Source: Clostridium sp.
Lineage (GTDB): Bacteria > Bacillota > Clostridia > Clostridiales > Clostridiaceae
Reading direction: 5' to 3'
Length of the DNA: 22,396 nucleotides
Assembly: GCA_003539755.1 (NCBI GenBank)
Contig: DPOH01000227.1
Location: 1 to 22,396, forward strand
In this document: piece by piece, positions 1-7,211 of the stretch
How the letters are laid out: the number at the start of each line of letters is the position of its first letter
How positions within the stretch are numbered: the first letter of the stretch is position 1
Program-made: the position numbers and the translations under genes
The notes under the pieces: generated by a model
Database searches by the model: none
What the model saw: the letters and a program-made list of their open reading frames with translations, nothing else
What the model was told of the DNA's origin: nothing

Positions 1-112
1 CTATATATACTATCGAAACAATTACTATTTAATTAATATTTTGATAAATTTATATAGTATACTTTTTAATTCATATTAGTAAATTCATTTAAATTTACAC
101 AAATAAATATAA

Positions 113-157
113 AAGTGATACTAAATATAAATATTAACAATCTATTTAGCATCACTT
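113..157 (-). terminator. Terminator after the araD-tal-tkt-araK operon
   Basis: A 15-bp inverted repeat (arms 113-127 and 143-157, one mismatch, 15-nt loop) lies 40 bp past the araK stop codon. On the minus strand it is followed by a T-rich stretch (TTTATATTTATTT). It fits a Rho-independent terminator for the operon. The rest of 1-197 shows no gene. Confidence 0.7.
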
Positions 158-197
158 ATAAATTTTTATATAAATCAAAACCTTTATTAAAATAACT

Positions 198-1805
198 CTA
201 CTTTAAATAATTAATTGCTGCTCTTTCAATAGATAATCCTAAACTATAGTGTTTAATAAACTCATCAAAACCTTTAACATCTTCTGAATTTGGTTCTACC
301 TTAGTTCCTAATCTTCCTTCAAAAACTTTATTTGAAAGATAATCTTCAAAAGCCTCATTTTCATCTTTATTAATCATATAAGAAGCAAGAAGTGCAATTC
401 CCCATGCTCCACCTTCTCCTGCTGTTTCCATAACAGAAACAGGAGCATTTATAGCTGCTGCCATAATTTTTTGTCCAACTCCTTTTGTCTTGAACAATCC
501 ACCATGTCCTAATATAGAATCTAGTTTTACACCTTCTTCTTTCAATAGAATATCTAATCCTGTTTTTAATGCACCTAATGATGTAAATAAATTTACTCTA
601 ATGAAATTTGCTAAATTAAATTTACTTTCTGGTGATCGCACAAATAATGGACGTCCTTCTTCAAAACCTGTTATATGTTCTCCTGAAAAATAATTATATG
701 CTAATAATCCACCACAATCTGGGTCTCCTTCAAGGGCTTTATTATATAAAATTGAAAATAATTTATTCATATCTGCATCTACGCCAAGAGCTTCTGCAAA
801 TTCCTTAAATAGTCCCATCCAAGCATTAATATCTGATGTACAGTTATTACAATGAACCATAGCAACAAGATTTCCAGTAGGAGTAGTAACAAGGTCTATT
901 TCTTCATGAACTTTAGATAATTCTTTTTCTAGTACTATCATAGCAAAAACCGATGTTCCTGCTGAAACATTACCTGTACATTTAGCTACACTATTAGTTG
1001 CAGTCATTCCAGTACCTGCATCTCCTTCTGGAGGACAAAGTGGGATTCCAGCTTCTAATTCTCCTGAAACATCAAGTAATTTTGCTCCTTCTTCAGATAA
1101 AACTCCTGCATTTTCTCCTGCTAATAATACTTTAGGAAGTATTTCTTCAAGCTTCCATGAAAGATTTTCACCTGAAATTAATTCGTTAAATTGATTAATC
1201 ATTTTTCTATTAAAATCTTTAGTTTCTATATCTATAGGAAACATTCCTGAAGCTTCTCCTATACCTAAAACCTTTTCACCAGTAAGCTTCCAATGTATGT
1301 ACCCTTCTAATGTAGTTTGAAAATCAATATTAGGTACATGTTCTTCTTTGTTTAATATTGCTTGATATAAATGAGCTATACTCCATCTTTGAGGAATATG
1401 ATAATTAAATAATTCAGTAAGCTTTTCAGAAGCTTCTTCTGTAATTGTATTACGCCATGTTCTAAATGGTACTAAAAGTTCTCCTTCTTTATTAAATACC
1501 ATGTATCCATGCATCATAGCACTAATTCCTATAGCACCTATTTTTTTAATTACAACTCCGTACTTCTCCTTAACATCTTCAGCCATATTTTTATAGCTAT
1601 CTTGAATGCCTGTCCATATATCGTCTAATGTGTAAGTCCATATATTATCTACATATCTATTTTCCCATTCATGACTTCCACTTGCTATAGGTTCATGATT
1701 TTCATTAATTAAAACTGCTTTTATTCTAGTTGACCCAAATTCGATTCCAAGTACTGTTTTTCCTTCTACTATAGCTTTTTTTACTTCATTAAGTGCTAAT
1801 CCCAT
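198..1805 (-). CDS. araK: L-ribulokinase, clostridial AraK type (FGGY carbohydrate kinase)
   Basis: Cytoplasmic sugar kinase that would phosphorylate L-ribulose to L-ribulose-5-phosphate with ATP, between AraA and AraD. It has the FGGY fold: an N-terminal nucleotide-binding loop (IEFGSTRIKA, residues 21-30), the PPEGDAGTGM motif with the likely catalytic base Asp262, and the C-terminal signature GHGGLFKTKGVGQ followed by ETAGEGGAWG. The product is 535 aa. I start at 1805 because GGAGG sits 8 nt before that ATG; a longer in-frame start at 1829 would place the ribosome site inside the gene. It is last in the araD-tal-tkt-araK operon, 109 bp after tkt, with a hairpin in the gap. Known: many clostridia use AraK, a non-orthologous replacement of classical AraB. 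The ribulokinase role rests on this context; xylulokinase is the main alternative. Confidence 0.82.
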   Translation of the reverse strand: MGLALNEVKKAIVEGKTVLGIEFGSTRIKAVLINENHEPIASGSHEWENRYVDNIWTYTLDDIWTGIQDSYKNMAEDVKEKYGVVIKKIGAIGISAMMHGYMVFNKEGELLVPFRTWRNTITEEASEKLTELFNYHIPQRWSIAHLYQAILNKEEHVPNIDFQTTLEGYIHWKLTGEKVLGIGEASGMFPIDIETKDFNRKMINQFNELISGENLSWKLEEILPKVLLAGENAGVLSEEGAKLLDVSGELEAGIPLCPPEGDAGTGMTATNSVAKCTGNVSAGTSVFAMIVLEKELSKVHEEIDLVTTPTGNLVAMVHCNNCTSDINAWMGLFKEFAEALGVDADMNKLFSILYNKALEGDPDCGGLLAYNYFSGEHITGFEEGRPLFVRSPESKFNLANFIRVNLFTSLGALKTGLDILLKEEGVKLDSILGHGGLFKTKGVGQKIMAAAINAPVSVMETAGEGGAWGIALLASYMINKDENEAFEDYLSNKVFEGRLGTKVEPNSEDVKGFDEFIKHYSLGLSIERAAINYLK

Positions 1806-1840
1806 AAAATTAACCTCCACCATCTGCATTATATTTCCAA

Positions 1841-1892
1841 GAAAGCAAGCCAGTCAGATAAATAACATAATTAAATCTGTAAGCTTGCTTTC
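1841..1892 (-). other. Intercistronic stem-loop between tkt and araK
   Basis: A perfect 10-bp inverted repeat (GAAAGCAAGC at 1841-1850, GCTTGCTTTC at 1883-1892) has an inner 5-bp stem (CAGAT 1855-1859 with ATCTG 1875-1879). It begins 22 nt after the tkt stop and ends 36 nt before the araK ATG. There is no T-run after it on the minus strand, so it looks like an RNA-stability or partial-attenuation element rather than a full terminator. Confidence 0.5.
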
Positions 1893-1914
1893 AAATTATT
1901 ACTTATATATTTTA

Positions 1915-3903
1915 TTATTTACCAATTACTTTTTTAGCTGTATTCACAACATTTTCAACAGTAAATCCGTATTTTTCGAATAACTTAGCAGCTGGGCCTG
2001 ATGCTCCAAATTCATCTAATGATATAACTTCACCATCAAGACCAGTATATTTATGCCATCCAAATGAGCTTAACGCTTCAACAGCAACTCTAGCTCTAAC
2101 TGATTTTGGCATTACACTTTCTTTATAAGCTTCATCTTGAGCTTCAAATAATTCAAAAGAAGGCATACTTATTACTCTTGCATCTATACCACTCTTTTCA
2201 AGTTCTTCTGCTGATTTATAGATTAATTCTACTTCAGAACCTGATGCCATTAACAATACATCCGGAGTTTCTTTTTTAGAATCTTTAAGGATATAAGCTC
2301 CTTTTAAAGCATTCTTTCCGCTTCCATCGTAAAGAGGTAAGTTTTGTCTTGTTAATACTAATGAAGTTGGTGCTGAACCATTAGTTACTGCATAGTACCA
2401 CGCAGCAGCAGTTTCTTTAGAATCAGCAGGTCTGAATACTGTCATGTTAGGCATACTTCTTAAAGCTGCTAATTGTTCTATTGGTTCATGAGTAGGTCCA
2501 TCTTCACCTACACCAATGCTGTCATGAGTTAAAACATAAGTTACAGGAAGTTTCATTAATGCTGATAATCTCATTGAACCTTTCATATAATCGCTGAATA
2601 CAAAGAATGTTGCACAATATGGTAGTAATCCACCATGAGCACAGATACCATTTGTTATAGCCGCCATGGCATGTTCTCTTACACCAAAATGTAAGTTTGA
2701 ACCGCTTCTATTCTCAGTTGAATAATCTTCTCTGTTATCCATATGAGTCTTATTTGAAGGAGCTAAGTCTGCAGAACCTCCAATAAAATTAGGAATTATA
2801 TCAGCTAATCTATTTATAACTATTCCTGAAGATTGTCTTGTTGCCATAGATTTATCAAATTTCCAGAAATCTTCTGAATCTAAAGCTTCAACATTTACTT
2901 TTCCACTCATCCATTCTTCATATTCTTCAGCTAGTTCTGGGTATTCTTTCTTGTATTCAGCAAATAATTTATTCCAGCTTTCTTCTTTTTCAACACCGTT
3001 ATCTATATATTGTTGCATGTTAGTATAAACTTCATCTGGAACATAGAATGCTGGCTCTAATTTCCATCCTAAGTTTTCTTTAAGAGCTCTTACATTATCT
3101 TCTCCTAAAGGTTCTCCATGAGCTGATGATGTTCCTTGCTTAGCTGGACATCCAAATCCAATTATGTTCTTAACAATAATCATTGTTGGTTTTGCTACTT
3201 CTCTCTTTGCTTCATCGATTGCATTTGAAACTGCATCTATATCATTTCCATCTTCTACTTTTAAAACCTGCCATCCATAAGCTTCATATCTCTTAGCAAC
3301 ATCTTCTCTAAATGCAATATCAGTATTACCTTCAATTGAAATATTATTTGAATCATATAAAACGATTAATTTTCCAAGTCCTAATGTTCCTGCAAGAGAT
3401 GCTGCTTCTCCAGATATTCCTTCCATTAAGCATCCATCACCACAGATTGAATAAGTATAGTGGTCTACAACTTTATAATTTGGTTTATTAAATTTAGCTG
3501 CAAGATGTGTTTCAGCTAATGCCATACCAACAGCATTACATACACCTTGGCCAAGTGGACCAGTTGTTATTTCAACACCTTTAGTATGTCCATATTCAGG
3601 ATGTCCTGGAGTTAGGCTTCCTAATTGTCTAAAGTTTTTGATATCTTCTACTGTTAATCCATATCCAAATAAATGTAATAATGAATATTCTAACATTGAG
3701 CCATGTCCAGCAGATAAAACAAATCTATCTCTGTTGTCCCATTTAGAATTCTTTCCATTGTGATTCATTTTTGTCCATAGTGTAAATGCCATAGTCGCTG
3801 CTCCAAGTGGTAATCCTGGATGCCCTGATTTTGATTTTTGAATAGCATCTGCAGATAATGTTCTTATTGCATTAATACATAGTTTGTCTAGTTCTCTACT
3901 CAT
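1915..3903 (-). CDS. tkt: Transketolase
   Basis: Thiamine-diphosphate enzyme of the non-oxidative pentose phosphate pathway. It moves a two-carbon ketol unit from xylulose-5-phosphate to ribose-5-phosphate or erythrose-4-phosphate in the cytoplasm. At 662 aa it is full length. Visible signatures are SGHPGLPLG near residue 26 (conserved His28), the ThDP/Mg motif beginning GDG at 155-157, and GVREHAMAAITNG in the pyrimidine-binding domain, followed by the C-terminal domain. I prefer the ATG at 3903, which follows GGGGAG by 4 nt and gives the usual MSRELDKL start, over the ATG four codons upstream at 3915. It is third in the araD-tal-tkt-araK operon, 194 bp after tal. That gap carries a candidate internal promoter without an AraR box, which fits a housekeeping need for transketolase beyond arabinose use. 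Confidence 0.96.
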   Translation of the reverse strand: MSRELDKLCINAIRTLSADAIQKSKSGHPGLPLGAATMAFTLWTKMNHNGKNSKWDNRDRFVLSAGHGSMLEYSLLHLFGYGLTVEDIKNFRQLGSLTPGHPEYGHTKGVEITTGPLGQGVCNAVGMALAETHLAAKFNKPNYKVVDHYTYSICGDGCLMEGISGEAASLAGTLGLGKLIVLYDSNNISIEGNTDIAFREDVAKRYEAYGWQVLKVEDGNDIDAVSNAIDEAKREVAKPTMIIVKNIIGFGCPAKQGTSSAHGEPLGEDNVRALKENLGWKLEPAFYVPDEVYTNMQQYIDNGVEKEESWNKLFAEYKKEYPELAEEYEEWMSGKVNVEALDSEDFWKFDKSMATRQSSGIVINRLADIIPNFIGGSADLAPSNKTHMDNREDYSTENRSGSNLHFGVREHAMAAITNGICAHGGLLPYCATFFVFSDYMKGSMRLSALMKLPVTYVLTHDSIGVGEDGPTHEPIEQLAALRSMPNMTVFRPADSKETAAAWYYAVTNGSAPTSLVLTRQNLPLYDGSGKNALKGAYILKDSKKETPDVLLMASGSEVELIYKSAEELEKSGIDARVISMPSFELFEAQDEAYKESVMPKSVRARVAVEALSSFGWHKYTGLDGEVISLDEFGASGPAAKLFEKYGFTVENVVNTAKKVIGK

Positions 3904-4053
3904 ATTTCTCCCCATTCCTTTAAATAAAACTTTTCAATTTAATTTTTGTTATTTTTTCATTATTTTACCATGCAAAAAGATAATTAAAAATATCATACCA
4001 GCAGATATGAAACTTATTTTTAAATAACTTTTTAAAATATATTTTATAAGTTT

Positions 4054-4082
4054 ATATTAACTCCAAAATTTTTCCAAGTCAA
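4054..4082 (-). promoter_or_regulatory. Candidate internal promoter ahead of tkt
   Basis: On the minus strand, TTGACT (4082-4077; 5 of 6 to the -35 consensus) is separated by exactly 17 bp from TAATAT (4059-4054; 4 of 6 to the -10 consensus). It lies in the 194-bp tal-tkt gap and would give a leader of about 140 nt. I see no GTAC-centred AraR box nearby. AT-rich DNA yields chance promoter matches, so this is a candidate only. Confidence 0.45.
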
Positions 4083-4097
4083 TATTCAATTTAAGTT

Positions 4098-4748
4098 TTA
4101 TTTATTTCCGAATGCAGCTTCCCAGTCTGCTTTGAATTTTTCAAGTCCAGCATCTGTTAATGGATGTTTTACCATCTGCATTACTAAGTTATAAGGTACA
4201 GTTGCAATATCAGCTCCAGCCTTGGCAGCTTCAATTACATGAATTGGATTTCTTACGCTTGCTGCGATAATTTCAGTTGCTATTCCGTGAACTGAGAATA
4301 TTTCTGCAATATCTCTTACTAGATCCATTCCTATCATTGAAATATCATCAACTCTTCCTAAAAATGGGCTTACATATGTTGCTCCTGCATTGGCTGCAAG
4401 TAATGCTTGATTTGCTGAGAATATTAAAGTTACGTTTGTTTTTATACCTTCCTTAGAAAGAACTTTTACTGCTTTTAATCCTTCTACTGTCATAGGAATT
4501 TTTACTATCATATTAGGATGAATTTTAGAAATTTTTCTTCCTTCTTCTATCATTCCTTCAGCATTTTCACTTACTACTTCTCCACTTATTGGTCCATCTA
4601 CTATTTCTGTAATTTCTTTAATTACTTCATTAAAATCTCTACCTTCTTTAGCTACTAGAGATGGATTAGTTGTTACTCCTGAAATAACTCCCATTTCGTT
4701 TGCTTCTCTGATATAATCAACGTTTGCTGTGTCTAAAAAAAATCTCAT
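4098..4748 (-). CDS. tal: Transaldolase (small TalC / subfamily 3B type)
   Basis: Class I aldolase-fold enzyme that transfers dihydroxyacetone from sedoheptulose-7-phosphate to glyceraldehyde-3-phosphate. It is 216 aa, the normal size for the small TalC/MipB family, with SGVTTNPSLVAKEG (residues 23-36) and the Schiff-base lysine Lys83 in IVKIPMT. Two residues separate it from the sister fructose-6-phosphate aldolases (FSA). By my alignment Glu57 stands where FSA has Gln59, and Phe129 (YVSPFLGRVD) stands where FSA has Tyr131. Both are the transaldolase state, so I call transaldolase rather than FSA. The ATG follows AAAGGAGATAAGAAA. It is second in the operon, 103 bp after araD. With tkt it would return pentose phosphate carbon to glycolysis. 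Confidence 0.93.
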   Translation of the reverse strand: MRFFLDTANVDYIREANEMGVISGVTTNPSLVAKEGRDFNEVIKEITEIVDGPISGEVVSENAEGMIEEGRKISKIHPNMIVKIPMTVEGLKAVKVLSKEGIKTNVTLIFSANQALLAANAGATYVSPFLGRVDDISMIGMDLVRDIAEIFSVHGIATEIIAASVRNPIHVIEAAKAGADIATVPYNLVMQMVKHPLTDAGLEKFKADWEAAFGNK

Positions 4749-4851
4749 TTTCTTATCTCCTTTATTATAAATATTTTATTAGTTAACATTAATTTACTTA
4801 AAATATATTTCATTATTTAAATGATTCTGATTTATTTAATTAGATTTCATA

Positions 4852-5541
4852 TTACTTTTGACCATAGTAAGCATTTGCACCATGTTTTCTAATATAATGC
4901 TTGTCCAATAATGTTTGTTTTACAGATTTTACTCTGTTGTTAAGGGTCATTGTCTTATATGCCATCTCCGCAACTTTATCTAATACAACTGCATTATATA
5001 CTGCAGAATCTGCATCTTTTCCCCACGCAAATGGACCATGATTTTTTACTACTATTCCTGGAACCTCTAATGGATTCTTACCTCCAATTGTTTCTACAAT
5101 TACATTTCCAGTTTCTTTTTCATATTCACCATTAATTTCATCATCAGTAAGGTCTCTAGTACATGGAATATCACCATAGAAATAATCTGCATGAGTTGTT
5201 CCAAATGCTGGTATATTTATACCTGCTTGTGCAAATGTTGTTGCCCATTCAGAATGAGTATGAACTACTCCTCCAATTTCAAGATACTTATTATATAAAA
5301 CTAAGTGTGTAGGAGTATCTGTAGATGGCTTATAATTTCCTTCTACTATATTGCCTTGCAGATCAACAACTACCATATCATCTGGTTTCATTGTGTCATA
5401 CTCAACTCCACTTGGTTTAATTACAACTAATCCAGTTTCTCTATCTATTTCACTTACATTTCCCCAAGTGTAAATAACAAGTTTCTTTTTCTGAAGCTCC
5501 ATATTAGCTTCATATACTTTTTTCTTTAACTCTTCTAACAT
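4852..5541 (-). CDS. araD: L-ribulose-5-phosphate 4-epimerase
   Basis: Converts L-ribulose-5-phosphate to D-xylulose-5-phosphate, the last arabinose-specific step, by a zinc-dependent retro-aldol/aldol mechanism. It is a class II aldolase/adducin-family protein of 229 aa, close to the E. coli enzyme's length. Zinc ligands are visible as His94 and His96 (GVVHTHSEW) and His168 (VKNHGPFAWG). Other conserved parts are TWGNVSEID (25-33), KPSGVEYD, and FGTTHADYFYGDIP with the likely catalytic Asp119. The start is supported by GGGGGAGG 6 nt before the ATG. It is the first gene of araD-tal-tkt-araK, and a perfect AraR-type palindrome lies 58 bp upstream at 5599-5610, so arabinose-dependent derepression is expected. 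Confidence 0.97.
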   Translation of the reverse strand: MLEELKKKVYEANMELQKKKLVIYTWGNVSEIDRETGLVVIKPSGVEYDTMKPDDMVVVDLQGNIVEGNYKPSTDTPTHLVLYNKYLEIGGVVHTHSEWATTFAQAGINIPAFGTTHADYFYGDIPCTRDLTDDEINGEYEKETGNVIVETIGGKNPLEVPGIVVKNHGPFAWGKDADSAVYNAVVLDKVAEMAYKTMTLNNRVKSVKQTLLDKHYIRKHGANAYYGQK

Positions 5542-5598
5542 ACTCTGCCTCCCCCATTTAATTAGCTTTCAAACAAAATTTGTATTTTGTACATTCTT

Positions 5599-5610
5599 AT
5601 GTACGTACAT
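5599..5610. promoter_or_regulatory. AraR operator before araD
   Basis: ATGTACGTACAT, a perfect 12-bp palindrome, lies 58 bp upstream of the araD start. Extra GTACA half-sites lie at 5589-5593 and 5632-5636. The same motif recurs before five transcription units in this window, which is why I assign it to AraR, encoded just upstream. Confidence 0.8.
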
Positions 5611-5637
5611 GTATATATAAAAAAATACAATGTACAA
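5610..5637 (-). promoter_or_regulatory. Candidate promoter of the araD operon
   Basis: On the minus strand, TTGTAC (5637-5632), a 16-bp spacer and TATACA (5615-5610) form a plausible sigma-A promoter. The AraR palindrome begins at the last -10 base, so bound repressor would cover the start site. The match is moderate and the exact hexamers are uncertain. Confidence 0.4.
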
Positions 5638-5743
5638 TTAAAAATTAGACTTTGTATAATATTAATAACCACATATTTACATCACATAATTATAATTATT
5701 TATCTAATCCTTAGTTGTGCATTGTATTATTATTTTTCTTTAG

Positions 5744-6826
5744 TTAAATTCTTTTACATGAGCCTCTTACTATCAGTTCAGCTGGATATACAAACTGAGG
5801 TTTATCAATTCTTCCTTCAATCATATCTACTATACACTTTGCTGCTCTGATTCCCATTTCCTGTTTAGGATGCTTTATAGTTGTAAGCTTTATATTAGAT
5901 GATACAGCCAAATATGAATCATCAAAACTAACTATAGACATATCATCAGGTATTGTAATATTTTCTTTTCTTAAATTATCAATTACTCTTAATGCAATTT
6001 TATCATTATAACAAAGAATAGCTGTAGGTCTATTTTTCATTTTTGCAATCTTCTTAGTAAATTGATCCACATACATTTCCTGATTATCTGTTATATATTC
6101 CCCTACAATAGATTTTTCAAAATTTATATTATATTCTTTTATAGCTTTTATATAACCAGCTCTTCTCTTTTCACCTTGAATATCATCCACTTTAAAAAGT
6201 GCAGCTATATTTCTATGGCCTAGTTCTAGTAGATAATGGGTTAATTTATAGCTACCTTCTTCATCATCTACAACAATATAAGCTGAATTTTCTTCATCAC
6301 AATTTGCATTAATAGCAATATATTTTATATTATTTTTTTCTAAATTCTTAATGCTTTCATGATGCAGATTGTTAATGCTGCTTTGTGCTGGTTCAACAAT
6401 TAATCCTGCAATATCTTGATTTATTATGTTTTCAAAACACTTCTTTTCACTTTCAATATCATTATTACTAGAAAACAATAATAAATTATATCCTTTTTTC
6501 CTAAGCTCTTCTTCTATTCCAGATATAATTCTTGGAAAAATATAATCTGATATATATGTTGTCATAACAGCAACATTTTTCTTAGTTTGATTTTTCTTTT
6601 TATTGGAATAAAAACTTCCTTTTCCTCTTTCTTTATATATCCATCCTTCTTGTACTAAATAATTAAGTGCCTGTCTTACTGTATGACGGCTTACATTAAA
6701 GATAGATGCAATCTCATTTTCAGAAGGTAATTGGTCACCTGCTGAAACCTTATTTTCTTCTATAAGGCTGATATAATGTTTTTCTATAATTTCATGTTTT
6801 GTTTCAGCTTCCTTCACACTTCTCAA
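5744..6826 (-). CDS. araR: Arabinose operon repressor AraR (GntR-HTH plus LacI-type sensor)
   Basis: DNA-binding repressor of the arabinose regulon, expected to leave its operators when L-arabinose binds. Residues about 10-75 form a GntR winged helix-turn-helix (QLPSENEIASIFNVSRHTVRQAL, then a wing ending ERGKGSFY). Residues about 83-360 form a LacI/periplasmic-binding-type sensor (VAVMTTYISDYIFPRI, GHRNIAALF, RPTAILCYNDKIAL, SIVSFDDSYLA). This two-domain build and the 360-aa length match Bacillus subtilis AraR. The start is TTG at 6826 with only a weak upstream AAGAAAG; GTG at 6817 is an alternative. No good Shine-Dalgarno is visible, which suits low repressor synthesis. It is divergent from araA and upstream of araD; I see no strong terminator after it. 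A weak AraR-like box lies in its upstream region. Confidence 0.92.
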   Translation of the reverse strand: MRSVKEAETKHEIIEKHYISLIEENKVSAGDQLPSENEIASIFNVSRHTVRQALNYLVQEGWIYKERGKGSFYSNKKKNQTKKNVAVMTTYISDYIFPRIISGIEEELRKKGYNLLLFSSNNDIESEKKCFENIINQDIAGLIVEPAQSSINNLHHESIKNLEKNNIKYIAINANCDEENSAYIVVDDEEGSYKLTHYLLELGHRNIAALFKVDDIQGEKRRAGYIKAIKEYNINFEKSIVGEYITDNQEMYVDQFTKKIAKMKNRPTAILCYNDKIALRVIDNLRKENITIPDDMSIVSFDDSYLAVSSNIKLTTIKHPKQEMGIRAAKCIVDMIEGRIDKPQFVYPAELIVRGSCKRI

Positions 6827-6881
6827 CTACTTTCTTAAAATAAAATATACATATCAACAGATTTCACTATATATTTTTAAG

Positions 6882-6893
6882 TTGTATGCACTT
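6882..6893. promoter_or_regulatory. Degenerate AraR-like box upstream of araR
   Basis: TTGTATGCACTT keeps the TTGTA-G-AC core pattern but matches the perfect palindrome at only 8 of 12 positions. It lies 56 bp upstream of the araR start and could serve autoregulation. Chance similarity in AT-rich DNA is quite possible. Confidence 0.25.
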
Positions 6894-7107
6894 GATGATT
6901 AAATTATATATCTTAAAAATAATTATATCAATAGTTTTTTCATAAATTAGAATAATTTTGAAATTATCTTCTGATTTTTTTTGACTATTTTTTGTTTTTA
7001 TAATTTTTCGAAACCCCTTTAATTCTTATATTATATATTGTAACTATAATATTCTCCATAATTACTAACAAAATAATTAACATTTTTAATATTTTTCCAT
7101 TTAGCAC

Positions 7108-7119
7108 TTGTATGTACAT
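7108..7119. promoter_or_regulatory. AraR operator 1 before araA
   Basis: TTGTATGTACAT, 10 of 12 matches to the perfect ATGTACGTACAT palindrome, overlaps the araA -35 element. Its centre is 34 bp from operator 2, close to three helical turns, a spacing that would allow cooperative binding on one DNA face. Confidence 0.75.
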
Positions 7120-7136
7120 GATTAAAGTATTATAAT
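7108..7136 (+). promoter_or_regulatory. araA promoter
   Basis: TTGTAT (7108-7113), a 17-bp spacer and a perfect -10 TATAAT (7131-7136). Transcription should start near 7143, giving a leader of about 70 nt. The -35 is embedded in the upstream AraR box, and the downstream AraR box begins 5 bp after the -10, so both flanks of the promoter would be occupied by repressor. Confidence 0.7.
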
Positions 7137-7141
7137 TTTAC

Positions 7142-7153
7142 TTGTACATACAT
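7142..7153. promoter_or_regulatory. AraR operator 2 before araA
   Basis: TTGTACATACAT, 10 of 12 matches to the perfect palindrome, covers the predicted araA transcription start just downstream of the -10 box. Confidence 0.75.
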
Positions 7154-7211
7154 GGTTATATATTGTAACTTTGTCAATAAAAGTTTTTTATGAATTAGGA
7201 GGATTGTTTTT

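Larger units (their letters stand above)
6827..7211. other. araR-araA divergent regulatory region
   Basis: 385 bp with no credible gene. It holds two AraR boxes and the araA promoter (7108-7153), a degenerate AraR-like box nearer araR (6882-6893), and a 15-bp exact direct repeat, TTATATATTGTAACT, at 7031-7045 and 7156-7170. I could not identify a convincing araR promoter or a catabolite-repression (cre) site by eye. Confidence 0.7.

Noticed and set aside
4098..4748. Fructose-6-phosphate aldolase instead of transaldolase
   Set aside because: Glu57 and Phe129 are the transaldolase-type residues where fructose-6-phosphate aldolases carry Gln and Tyr, and the gene neighbours tkt.
5587..5850. Plus-strand open frame of 87 codons across the araD-araR gap
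   Set aside because: It has no ribosome site, a composition of AT-rich non-coding DNA, overlaps the 3' end of araR and contains the AraR operator.
6887..6946. Short 19-codon open frame between araR and araA
   Set aside because: There is no ribosome site and no conserved features; frames of this size are expected by chance.
6827..7211. Catabolite repression (cre) site in the araR-araA region
   Set aside because: I looked for a TGNAANCGNTNNCA-like or TGTAA-TTACA-like site and found none I could defend by eye; only TGTAA half-sites are present.
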